NCBI RefSeq assembly: GCF_021654455.1
Contig: NZ_AP024276.1
Location: 496,001-560,000 of the forward strand
Source of the DNA: Streptococcus parasuis
GTDB taxonomy: Bacteria > Bacillota > Bacilli > Lactobacillales > Streptococcaceae
Direction: 5' to 3'
Length of the DNA: 64,000 nt
Of this stretch, positions 47,765-57,100 are shown one piece after another; within the stretch, counting starts at the first letter, position 1; the number at the start of each line of letters is the position of its first letter. A program made the translations under genes and the position numbers. The notes below the pieces were generated by a model. That model ran no database searches. It was given only the letters and a program-made list of their open reading frames with translations, and was not told where the DNA came from.

Positions 47765-48130
47765 TCCCCATGTTTTTTTCTACGATGTTATCAGTCATTT
47801 GAATTAACTTTGATACATCATCGCTTTCGGCTTACCGTACTCTACAAAAGTGACTTGTTTCGCAAGTCTTATTTCCAGTCTAGACTGTGCAAAAGTCCAG
47901 CCTCGCTTCTCAGAGTTCGTGTCAACATCTCAGCGTAGTAGTTGATTGGCAGATTTGTTCGTGTTTCACACTCCAAATCTGACCACTACGGCTGATGCGA
48001 ACGAGTTCACTTCATTTCCAACCTCCAACCGTCACTACTCTGACTGTTGGAGCTGTGCGGGGGTGGGAAGACGAACATCTTAGACGACCATTGACGGATA
48101 AAGAAGCAAAAAAATTTTTTCTATATAACT
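47765..48130. repeat. Repeat-like intergenic stretch, streptococcal type
   Basis: No coding frame with a binding site. The stretch contains pieces such as CATCTCAGCGTAGTAG, AACCTCCAACCGTCACTA and GCTGTGCGGGGGTGGGAAGA. I recall similar pieces (a GTCCCACCCCCGCACAG-like core and an ATCAGCGTAGTAG core) from a widespread streptococcal intergenic repeat. Several short inverted repeats are visible: CAAATCTG near 47949-47983, and AGTGACTTG with CAAGTC near 47849-47870. The assignment is from memory and needs a genome comparison. Confidence 0.45.
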
Positions 48131-48240
48131 ATTTATTCAAAATGCATGAAAAAAATAAAAAATAGATTTGCAACTTTCACATTTTCTCTCAAATTTTCCC
48201 AAATTTTCTGCGAAAAATTGAAAAAAATGAGTCAAAACAC

Positions 48241-48269
48241 TTGATTTTCAGTTTTATTTAAGTTACAAT
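48241..48269 (+). promoter_or_regulatory. Promoter with CiaR-type direct repeat
   Basis: TTGATT and TACAAT with a 17-bp spacer. The spacer holds TTTCAG-N5-TTTAAG (48246-48251 and 48257-48262), one mismatch from the CiaR consensus TTTAAG-N5-TTTAAG, ending one base before the -10. Confidence 0.65.
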
Positions 48270-48275
48270 AATAAC

Positions 48276-48380
48276 ACGATTTCATTTATTTACCTCAAAC
48301 CTGTTGTGAGTTAAGTGAATGAATCATCATTCACCATGCTGTTTGCTGAGCTAGACTCCGGGCAGTGTGGCTATTTTTTT
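48276..48380 (+). ncRNA. Candidate CiaR-dependent small RNA (csRNA-like)
   Basis: The transcript predicted from the upstream promoter is about 105 nt. It has a hairpin CTCA/TGAG (48295-48310 area), a perfect 8-bp hairpin GTGAATGA-ATCA-TCATTCAC (48316-48335), then CCATGCTG pairing with CAGTGTGG (two G-U pairs) and a terminal T-run 48374-48380. No open reading frame of note is inside. Size, terminator and promoter type fit the csRNAs of other streptococci, which pair with the translation start region of target mRNAs. Known csRNA sequences could not be aligned here. Confidence 0.6.
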
Positions 48381-48467
48381 GTCTTCTTTCGATATTGAAA
48401 AGAAAAGAATAGAATGAATTGTTTTTTATTGAAGTCAACCAATCGTTGCCAAGTTAGAGAGGCTATC

Positions 48468-49019
48468 ATGAATATAGAAGAATTAGATTATATTGAAGAA
48501 ACTGCAAAAAATCATGTGGTTTTGTTTGAACCACAGATTCCACAAAATACAGGGAATATTGCTCGGACTTGTGCTGCGACAAACAGTCCTTTACATATCA
48601 TAAAACCGATGGGTTTTCCAATTGATGATCGTAAAATGAAGCGAGCAGGGTTGGATTATTGGGATAAATTAGATGTTCGTTTTTATGAAAATCTGGAAGA
48701 ATTTATGCAGTATGCTAGTCAACAGGGAGTCGTGCACCTGGTGTCAAAATTTGCAAATAAAACATACTCAGATGAACAGTATGATGATGGAAAAATCCAT
48801 TATTTTCTTTTTGGTAGAGAAGACAAAGGGTTACCTGAGGAGTTTATGCGAAAACATCCAGATAAAGCAATTCGCATACCGATGAATGATGAGCATGTGC
48901 GGAGTCTGAATGTGTCCAATACGGTTTGTATGATAGTATATGAGGCATTGCGCCAACAAGAATTTGCTGGTCTTGAGTTGGTGCATACCTATGAACAGGA
49001 TAAATTGAAATCATATTAG
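48468..49019 (+). CDS. trmL: tRNA (cytidine(34)-2'-O)-methyltransferase TrmL
   Basis: 183 residues. A SPOUT methyltransferase that modifies the wobble base of tRNA-Leu. [19 protein letters not shown] (about 22-40) and [12 protein letters not shown] near residue 114 are family motifs, and the C-terminal [19 protein letters not shown] is the knot. The start ATG 48468 follows AGAGAGG; the frame extends upstream to 48414 without support. The N-terminal extension of about 15 residues before the core is longer than in E. coli. Confidence 0.92.
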   Translation: MNIEELDYIEETAKNHVVLFEPQIPQNTGNIARTCAATNSPLHIIKPMGFPIDDRKMKRAGLDYWDKLDVRFYENLEEFMQYASQQGVVHLVSKFANKTYSDEQYDDGKIHYFLFGREDKGLPEEFMRKHPDKAIRIPMNDEHVRSLNVSNTVCMIVYEALRQQEFAGLELVHTYEQDKLKSY

Positions 49020-49075
49020 TAGCTAAATCATCTTAAGGTCTTGCATTTGCAAGGCTTTTTTGGTATGATGGTAGT

Positions 49076-49280
49076 GTCTTCAGGGCAGGGTGTGATTCCC
49101 GACCGGCAGTGAAAAATCGGCTGTTTTTACTAGGTTTTTAAAGTAAATCTACGATGGATTAAGAGGCTATCGAGACGAGCGAGTAAAGGCTTAGAAAAAA
49201 ACAATCTATTGGAAGTCTGCGAGCGAAAGCTGATGTGGTGCAATTCCACAACCGACAGTATAGTCTGGATGGGAGAAGAC
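49076..49280 (+). promoter_or_regulatory. FMN riboswitch (RFN element) upstream of ribU
   Basis: Closing helix GTCTTC (49076-49081) with GAAGAC (49275-49280). Conserved pieces in order: AGGGCAGGGTG, GATTCCCGACCGGCAGTG, TCTGCGAGCGAAAGCTGATG, TGGTGCAATTCCACA, ACCGACAGTATAGTCTGGAT, GGGAGAAGAC. About 150 nt lie between the GACCGGC and CCGACAG segments, against roughly 87 in the B. subtilis ribD element, so one arm is much enlarged. It would reduce ribU expression when FMN is plentiful. Confidence 0.93.
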
Positions 49281-49346
49281 GAAGTGCACGGTTTTTTAGC
49301 CTGCTCTTTTGGACTTCTTCAATTTTCAATAATTGGAGGAACCTTT

Positions 49347-49904
49347 ATGACAAACACACGCAAAATGACGATTATCGCCATTCTTTCAGCAGTATCTTTT
49401 CTGCTCATGTACTTGAAATTTCCCCTTATTCCAACGGCGAATTTCTTAGAGGTGGATTTTTCACTAGTACCAATCTTGTTTGGTCTGTTAATTTTAGATA
49501 CCAAGGCTAGTTTTGCTATCCTTTTGGTTCGAACCTTTCTCAAGCTGATTTTAAATAATCAGGGACCGTCCACAATCATCGGCTTGCCGATGAATATTGC
49601 AGCTATGTCAGTGTTTATTTTGGCGGTGGCCTATTTCTGGAAAAATGATCAAACGATAAAAAATTATATTAAAACCGCAGTCATTGCAACCATAGGTTCA
49701 ACGTTAATGATGTTGCTATTGAATTATGTTTATGCAGTGCCAGTCTATGCTGCATTTGCAAACTTTGATATTAAAGAAATTTTAGGCTTGTGGAATTACC
49801 TATTGATGATGGTATTGCCATTTAATCTGTTACAAGGGGTTGTCCTATCAGCGGTATTTTACATTTGCCAAAAAGCTGCACAGCCGATTTTAAAGAAAGT
49901 TTAA
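49347..49904 (+). CDS. ribU: Riboflavin ECF transporter substrate-binding subunit RibU
   Basis: 185 residues and six membrane helices. The S component of an energy-coupling factor transporter. The riboflavin-type features are KFPLIPTANFLEVDFSLVP (about 25-43), a LRT FLKLILN segment and GIPMNI-like GLPMNI. It works with the shared EcfA-EcfA'-EcfT module, which is not in this window. MTNTRKM at 49347 is the start (GGAGGAACC precedes it); the longer frame runs through the riboswitch. Control is by the upstream FMN riboswitch. It could also serve flavin supply for the EET genes at the left end. Confidence 0.94.
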   Translation: MTNTRKMTIIAILSAVSFLLMYLKFPLIPTANFLEVDFSLVPILFGLLILDTKASFAILLVRTFLKLILNNQGPSTIIGLPMNIAAMSVFILAVAYFWKNDQTIKNYIKTAVIATIGSTLMMLLLNYVYAVPVYAAFANFDIKEILGLWNYLLMMVLPFNLLQGVVLSAVFYICQKAAQPILKKV

Positions 49905-49927
49905 CCTTTTTAAGGTAAACTATTGGT

Positions 49928-50581
49928 ATGAAGAACAAACAAAAACATTTACAAAATGCATCCTTTTTTGCCTTAGCCTTTGTTATCTTAGGTTATACGG
50001 CAAAATTTTTTCCAACTACCTTAGCGGGGTTTGATTCAACCATTCAAACAGCCATTCGTGGCAATCTACCGAGTGGAGCAACCCAGTTTTGGACATCAAT
50101 TACCGTTTTAGGAAATACAGTTATTATATTAGCCATTTCCTTGCTTGTGGCGGCATTCTTTTATTTCTATAAGAAATGGAAGATTGAAGCGTATTTTTTA
50201 CTTGCTAGCTTTGCGGCGATGGGGGTAGCATCAACAGCCCTGAAATATGTCTACCAACGTCCACGCCCTAGCATCCAATGGTTAATTGATACAATAGGCT
50301 ATTCATTTCCAAGTTGGCACACAGCGTCAACCATGATGATTGCAGGAGCAGTTGTCATCGTGATGCAGCAACGTATGAGAAAGGGGTTGGCCCGAACTGC
50401 TATGCAAGTCCTTCTCATTATCATTGCTATCTTGGTTGCCATATCTCGTATCTATATTGGCGTACACTACCCAACTGATATTATCGGTGGTTGGTTACTG
50501 GCTATCACACTTTTACAAGCCATGTACCCATTTTATGATCAGAAACGGTTTGAATGGCGATTCCAAAGCAAGCAGAAATAA
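49928..50581 (+). CDS. PAP2-family membrane phosphatase
   Basis: 217 residues with about six membrane helices. Phosphatase motifs are KYVYQRPRPS (about 102-111), PSWHT near residue 127, and SRIYIGVHYPTDIIGG (about 182-197). The family includes undecaprenyl pyrophosphate phosphatase (PgpB/BcrC type) and phosphatidylglycerophosphatase; which applies is uncertain. It lies 23 bp after ribU and ends at a strong terminator. Confidence 0.9.
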   Translation: MKNKQKHLQNASFFALAFVILGYTAKFFPTTLAGFDSTIQTAIRGNLPSGATQFWTSITVLGNTVIILAISLLVAAFFYFYKKWKIEAYFLLASFAAMGVASTALKYVYQRPRPSIQWLIDTIGYSFPSWHTASTMMIAGAVVIVMQQRMRKGLARTAMQVLLIIIAILVAISRIYIGVHYPTDIIGGWLLAITLLQAMYPFYDQKRFEWRFQSKQK

Positions 50582-50621
50582 ATAATACCCCAGATCAAGA
50601 CTCTGGGGTATTATTTTTTTA
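50581..50621 (+). terminator. Terminator after the PAP2 gene
   Basis: A stem of about 14 bp from AATAATACCCCAG pairing with CTGGGGTATTATT, with a short loop, followed by TTTTTT. Confidence 0.85.
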
Positions 50622-51031
50622 AAATAGCAAATATAAAATAACTTTAAAAATAGGGAATAGTAAGAAACGATAGAAAATATGAATAATAAAAAAATCCAAG
50701 GAGGTGGTCTATAATAGTTTCGCTTGACTTTCCTTGGTATGTATTAGAAAATAGAGTCATATGGACAAATTTTATTTTCTACGGTCTAAAAACAAACAAA
50801 ATGAATCTTATGCAATCGTTTTAATAAGTAAGCTGTTAGCATTGTAAAATGAGGTTAACATGTGCCGAAAATGCTTGATTTATAAGGGTTTTTGGATCGA
50901 TATTTATGAAAACTATAACAAAAAACAAACAGGTTTGCGTAAAATTCTGAAAATTCCATGAAAGTTCACATCGTATATAATAATATAACCATATATCCAT
51001 AGAATGATTAGTAAAAACTATAATAAGACAG
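50622..51031. other. AT-rich intergenic region without a supported gene
   Basis: CCAAGGA (from 50696) and TCCTTGG (from 50731) form an inverted repeat around a 31-nt spacer. A TATAAT at 50976 could be a -10, although no -35 fits. The minus-strand frame 50836-51102 lacks a binding site. The stretch runs into a strong plus-strand terminator, so a short untranslated transcript is possible. Confidence 0.4.
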
Positions 51032-51070
51032 GCAAATTTGATCAAAAAATCAACATTTGCTTTTTTTTTT
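51032..51070 (+). terminator. Strong terminator in the gap before the surface protein gene
   Basis: GCAAAT-TTGA pairs with TCAA-ATTTGC (one bulged C), followed by ten Ts. No gene ends nearby on this strand, since the PAP2 gene has its own terminator 430 bp earlier. Confidence 0.75.
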
Positions 51071-51141
51071 AGGAATTCACAATCATATTGTTGGACATAC
51101 AAAAAATTTTGAGGTATACTTATGGTAAGTTATTGTGCGGA

Positions 51142-51150
51142 TGGTATAGT
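51142..51150 (+). promoter_or_regulatory. Extended -10 promoter of the surface protein gene
   Basis: TGG followed by TATAGT, about 50 bp before the ATG at 51200. No clear -35 hexamer. Confidence 0.45.
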
Positions 51151-51199
51151 TTGTGTCTATAACTTGTAACTATTTACATTTTTTAAAGGAGAAAAGACT

Positions 51200-54100
51200 A
51201 TGGATAAGAAAAATCTTTCCAAGACGGACCAGAAAAAATGGTATGCACCACAGCAAAGATTTTCGATTCGTAAGTACCATTTTGGTGCGGCCAGTGTATT
51301 ACTCGGTGTTGCACTTGCTTTGACGGGGGGCGCCGAAGCATCAGCAACTACGACTGATACGAGTGCATCCACAACACCAAGTTCAGCGGTTGAAACGACA
51401 AGTTCAACTACGGACTCAACAATGCCTACAAGTGACGCAACAACAGCTACGTCTACAAGCGAGACAACTTCATCGTCTGCGACTGAAGAAGTTTCAACTA
51501 CTACAACTGCTACTGAGCGTGTAGCAACAATTGAATATACTGTTGAGTATCAAGATGAATTTGGGGAAGTTGTAGCCTCTACTGTTAAGTCAATTGAAAC
51601 AAAAACAACTGATAGAACTGCTATTGCAATTGTTACTGAAACAGCAACAGTTCCTGCAGATTATGAACTTGTTGCGAACGAATTGACAACCTCCACTACA
51701 GGAGTTGTAGAAGGTGCTAATACAAAAGTTGTCTTCAAAGTTGTGAAAAAAGTAGTAGCAGACACTACAAGCACAACTACAACTACTAGCGTAACTGATA
51801 CTGCAAGTACATCTACATCATCTAGCACAGCAGTTGCACCAACAACTGCAACTGCAACTGCTTCTGCTCCAAAGGTAGCAGTACCAACAACTGTTGAAGA
51901 AGCAAAAGTTGTTCTTGAACAAATTGTTTCAGAAGCAGAAGTATTGGCTAATGAAGGTAACCGCATTGTGGCTACTGATACAACAACTGATACAGGTGCT
52001 TTGAAGGCTGCAGCAGTTGCAACAAAATTGGCCGTTACAGATGCAACGTCTGTATTACAAGATACAGTTGCTACTTTAGATGCACTGAATACACAAATCA
52101 ATGCAGTTCGTACAAACGTAGAAGCTCTAGTCTTAGAATTGCGTAGATTTTTAGGTACAGATGTTATTGAAATCTCTTTGAATAATACTCTTTCAACTTT
52201 GCAAGTCGGTGAAGGTCTAGGTGTTCTTGTTGAAGCTTCAACTACTGCGACACCTTCTATGGATGATGCGAATGGAGCAGGAATTAAAACACATACTCTT
52301 AGAACAGGTGTGGCTGCAACTTCTCAAGCAGGTTGGTACACATTTGAAAGCTATGATTTCTATTCATATAATGCAAACCAGCCAACTGTATATATTAACG
52401 GTACCGCAATTCCTGCCTATATCCGATACTCATTAGATTCAAATGCTAATACATCAACAATCTTAGCTGAAGTGGTAAGTACTACCAACGGTAACGTATT
52501 GGAAACTCATACAATTGAGCAAGGAGCGAGTGTAACACTAACGTATCCTCAAACAGTAAATCCTGAAAATGAAACTGTTACTATTACTTATGATACTACC
52601 TTGGAAAATGATGGTAGTACACAAGGTATGTTAGTACTTACAGCCGCTAAAGATGGCAGAGTAGTGGACTATAGTACTATAATTGTTCCTGATTATCAGA
52701 TCAATACAACTAGATATGTTGTGGAAGATGGGACAGTATTAGCGACTTATAGCCTTCAAACCATTGCGGGTCAACCAGTAACCCCTTCAGGACAGCGTGA
52801 ATTTGCTGGTTACACCTATAAAACGACAACTAAAGAGGTTGTTCAAGGAGGCTTACCAGCAGGAACTGTTTATATGCCTGGTAAGGTTGATCAAAGTACA
52901 GTTCATTATAAAGCAATTCGTAAAGTTATTTCGAATACTCAGACCGTAACAGAGTATTATTTCTTGGATCCTACCTACACAGGTCCAGTTGATTGGAACG
53001 GAATTGATACTACAGGATTTATCAAACTCATCGAGACCAGTCCGTTAGTTTATACAGATGGTAAAACGTATGACTATAACAAGAGCTCGACAATTTATGC
53101 TCCTTATACATACGATGAAGAATCTGGCTATATGGTCTTTAAAGAAAGTTATTTTAATGAACAAGGCTCTAAGTACCGAGTTGTAGCACAATGGTCTGGA
53201 GGCACAACAGAAGGTACATATGGTAAAATTTTTATTGGTACTCAAGTATATACAACTGCTCAAGAATTGGGTGACAATGAGTTTAAATGGAGAGGTGTTA
53301 CTGATAAATTTGATAATAAGGGATATGTTCCATTCGGTATTCAACAAAATTTGAGAAATGCCACAATTGCCACAGCGTTCGCAACAACGCATATTTATAC
53401 ACCAGTTCCACAGGAAGCTATCATCCGTTACCAAGTTGAAGGTGCGACAGACTTCTTGGAAGATTCAGGTACCTTGACAGGTAACCCAGGTACAGACATC
53501 ACTTACTCCACTGAAAATACCATTAACAAGTATAAGAAATTGGGTTATGAGCTTGTATCTGACAATTTCACTACTGACGCTGGTCAAGACTATGACTACG
53601 ATACAGCTGTGAAGCAAGAATTCCTTGTTGTCATCAAGCCTCGTGTCGTTGACGTTCCTAAAGGTGTTGTACCTGGGGAACCAGTGGATCCAACAGATCC
53701 TAACTCACCAGTCTGGCCAGATACAGTAAACAATCTGGAAACAACCCAAGAAGTAACGCGTACTGTTGAGTACAAGTATGAAGATGGAACACCAGTCCGT
53801 GTAGATGCCGCAGGCAATGTCTTGCCAAAAGGTTCTACTGAAGGGACTCCATTTGTTAAGACTGAAACAGTAAGCTTCACTCGCCCAGCTCAAGTCAACC
53901 TTGTAACTGGTGAAGTGACTTATGGAGATTGGGTGGCAGATACGACAGATACTCTTCAGGGTAATGTCCTTCCAGAAGTTCCAGGCTACAGTGCAAGTCG
54001 TACGACTCTTGAAGGTGCTGAGGCACCAATGACAGAAACAGTAAAAGATAAGACTGTTACTGCAACTGATGCAGACATTAATGAAGTGGTTTACTTCAAA

Positions 54101-57100
54101 GAAAATCCTAAGTATGGTGACGTAGTTGTAAATTATGTTAATACAGACGGAAAAGTGATTGCAACTCCAGTGGTGGATACTAATGATGCTCTTGTAGGAA
54201 CAGATTACTCCACTGCTGATCGTGTACCAGAGAAGATTGTTGAAGATGAAACAGGTGATGTCTACTACTACAAAGAAGTCAAAGCTGAAGATGCAGCTAA
54301 AGAAACTGGTAAAGTAGTAGAGGGCACAACAGAAGTTACTTATGTGTATGAAAAAGCTGGTAACGTTGTTGTTAACTACATTACAGAAGATGGTAAAGTC
54401 ATCAAGACACCTGTTAATGACGAAACAAACGCAAAACCAGATAGTCCATACGACACAACTGATAACAAGCCAACAGAAATCGTTACAGAAGATGGTTCAC
54501 GTTATGTCTTGATTCCGTCTAAGACAATTGGTACAGAAAACGGTACAGTTGAAGGTGGTAAGCCAACAGAAATCACTTATGTATATAAGAAAGTTGCGAA
54601 CTGGGTTCCACAAATTCCAGGTGTTCCAGAAGGACAAGAACCAAAAGTTCCATATCCATTTGATCCAAACAACCCAGACGTACCAGTAACACCAAATCCA
54701 GGTACAGTGATTCCAAACGTTCCAGGCTACACACCAGTAGATCCTAAGGACAACACACCACTGAAACCAGTTGATCCAAATGATCCAGGTAAAGGTTATG
54801 TGCCACCAACACCAGATGAAACTGGAAAAGATACACCAATTCCTTACGTTCAAAATGGTAATGTTGTGGTTAACTACGTAACAGAAGATGGTACAGTTAT
54901 TAAATCACCAGTTCAAGATGAAACAAACGTTCCTGCTGGTAAGTCTTATGACACAACAGATAACAAACCAACAGAAATTGTTACAGAAGACGGTTCACGT
55001 TATGTATTGGTTCCATCTAAGACAATTGGTACAGAAAATGGTACAGTTGAAGGTGGTAAGACAACAGAAATCACTTATGTGTATAATAAGGTTGCGAACT
55101 GGATTCCAGAAATTCCAGGTGTTCCAGAAAACGAACGCCCAGTAGTTCCATATCCGTTTGATCCAAACAACCCAGACGTACCAGTAACACCAAATCCAGG
55201 TACAGTGATTCCAAACGTTCCAGGCTACACACCAGTAGATCCTAAGGACAATACACCATTGAAACCAGTAGATCCAAACGATCCAGGTAAAGGTTATGTG
55301 CCACCAACACCAGATGAAACTGGAAAAGATACACCAATTCCTTACGTTCAAAATGGTAATGTTGTGGTTAACTACGTAACAGAAGATGGTACAGTTATCA
55401 AAGCACCAGTTCAAGATGAAACAAACGTTCCTGCTGGTAAGTCTTATGACACAACAGATAACAAACCAACAGAAATTGTTACAGAAGACGGTTCACGTTA
55501 TGTATTGGTTCCATCTAAGACAATTGGTACAGAAAATGGTACAGTTGAAGGTGGTAAGACAACAGAAATCACTTATGTGTATAAGAAGGTTGCGAACTGG
55601 ATTCCAGAAATTCCAGGTGTTCCAGAAAACGAACGCCCAGTAGTTCCATATCCGTTTGATCCAAACAACCCAGACGTACCAGTAACACCAAATCCAGGTA
55701 CAGTGATTCCAAACGTTCCAGGCTACACACCAGTAGATCCTAAGGACAATACACCATTGAAACCAGTAGATCCAAACGATCCAGGTAAAGGTTATGTGCC
55801 ACCAACACCAGATGAAACTGGAAAAGATACACCAATTCCTTACGTTCAAAATGGTAATGTTGTGGTTAACTACGTAACAGAAGATGGTACAGTTATCAAA
55901 GTACCAGTTCAAGATGAAACAAACGTTCCTGCTGGTAAGTCTTATGACACAACAGATAACAAACCAACAGAAATTGTTACAGAAGACGGTTCACGTTATG
56001 TATTGGTTCCATCTAAGACAATTGGTACAGAAAATGGTACAGTTGAAGGTGGTAAGACAACAGAAATCACTTATGTGTATAAGAAGGTTGCGAACTGGAT
56101 TCCAGAAATTCCAGGTGTTCCAGAAAACGAACGCCCAGTAGTTCCATATCCGTTTGATCCAAACAACCCAGACGTACCAGTAACACCAAATCCAGGTACA
56201 GTGATTCCAAACGTTCCAGGCTACACACCAGTAGATCCTAAGGACAATACACCATTGAAACCAGTAGATCCAAACGATCCAGGTAAAGGTTATGTGCCAC
56301 CAACACCAGATGAAACTGGAAAAGATACACCAATTCCTTACGTTCAAAATGGTAATGTTGTGGTTAACTACGTAACAGAAGATGGTACAGTTATCAAAGT
56401 ACCAGTTCAAGATGAAACAAACGTTCCTGCTGGTAAGTCTTATGACACAACAGATAACAAACCAACAGAAATTGTTACAGAAGACGGTTCACGTTATGTA
56501 TTGGTTCCATCTAAGACAATTGGTACAGAAAATGGTACAGTTGAAGGTGGTAAGACAACAGAAATCACTTATGTGTATAAGAAGGTTGCGAACTGGATTC
56601 CAGAAATTCCAGGTGTTCCAGAAAACGAACGCCCAGTAGTTCCATATCCGTTTGATCCAAACAACCCAGACGTACCAGTAACACCAAATCCAGGTACAGT
56701 GATTCCAAACGTTCCAGGCTACACACCAGTAGATCCTAAGGACAATACACCATTGAAACCAGTAGATCCAAACGATCCAGGTAAAGGTTATGTGCCACCA
56801 ACACCAGATGAAACTGGAAAAGATACACCAATTCCTTACGTTCAAAATGGTAATGTTGTGGTTAACTACGTAACAGAAGATGGTACAGTTATCAAAGTAC
56901 CAGTTCAAGATGAAACAAACGTTCCTGCTGGTAAGTCTTATGACACAACAGATAACAAACCAACAGAAATTGTTACAGAAGACGGTTCACGTTATGTATT
57001 GGTTCCATCTAAGACAATTGGTACAGAAAATGGTACAGTTGAAGGTGGTAAGACAACAGAAATCACTTATGTGTATAAGAAGGTTGCGAACTGGATTCCA

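Noticed and set aside
47693..47938. 81-residue plus-strand frame after yidD
   Set aside because: It overlaps yidD and runs through the repeat-like stretch; no binding site and odd composition.
50836..51102. 88-residue minus-strand frame in the gap before the surface protein
   Set aside because: AT-rich and low complexity, without a ribosome binding site. The region is better explained by a terminator and possible RNA.
51661..52101. 146-residue minus-strand frame opposite the surface protein N-terminus
   Set aside because: Val/Ala/Thr-rich antisense of a Thr/Ala/Val-rich coding region, with no promoter or binding site.
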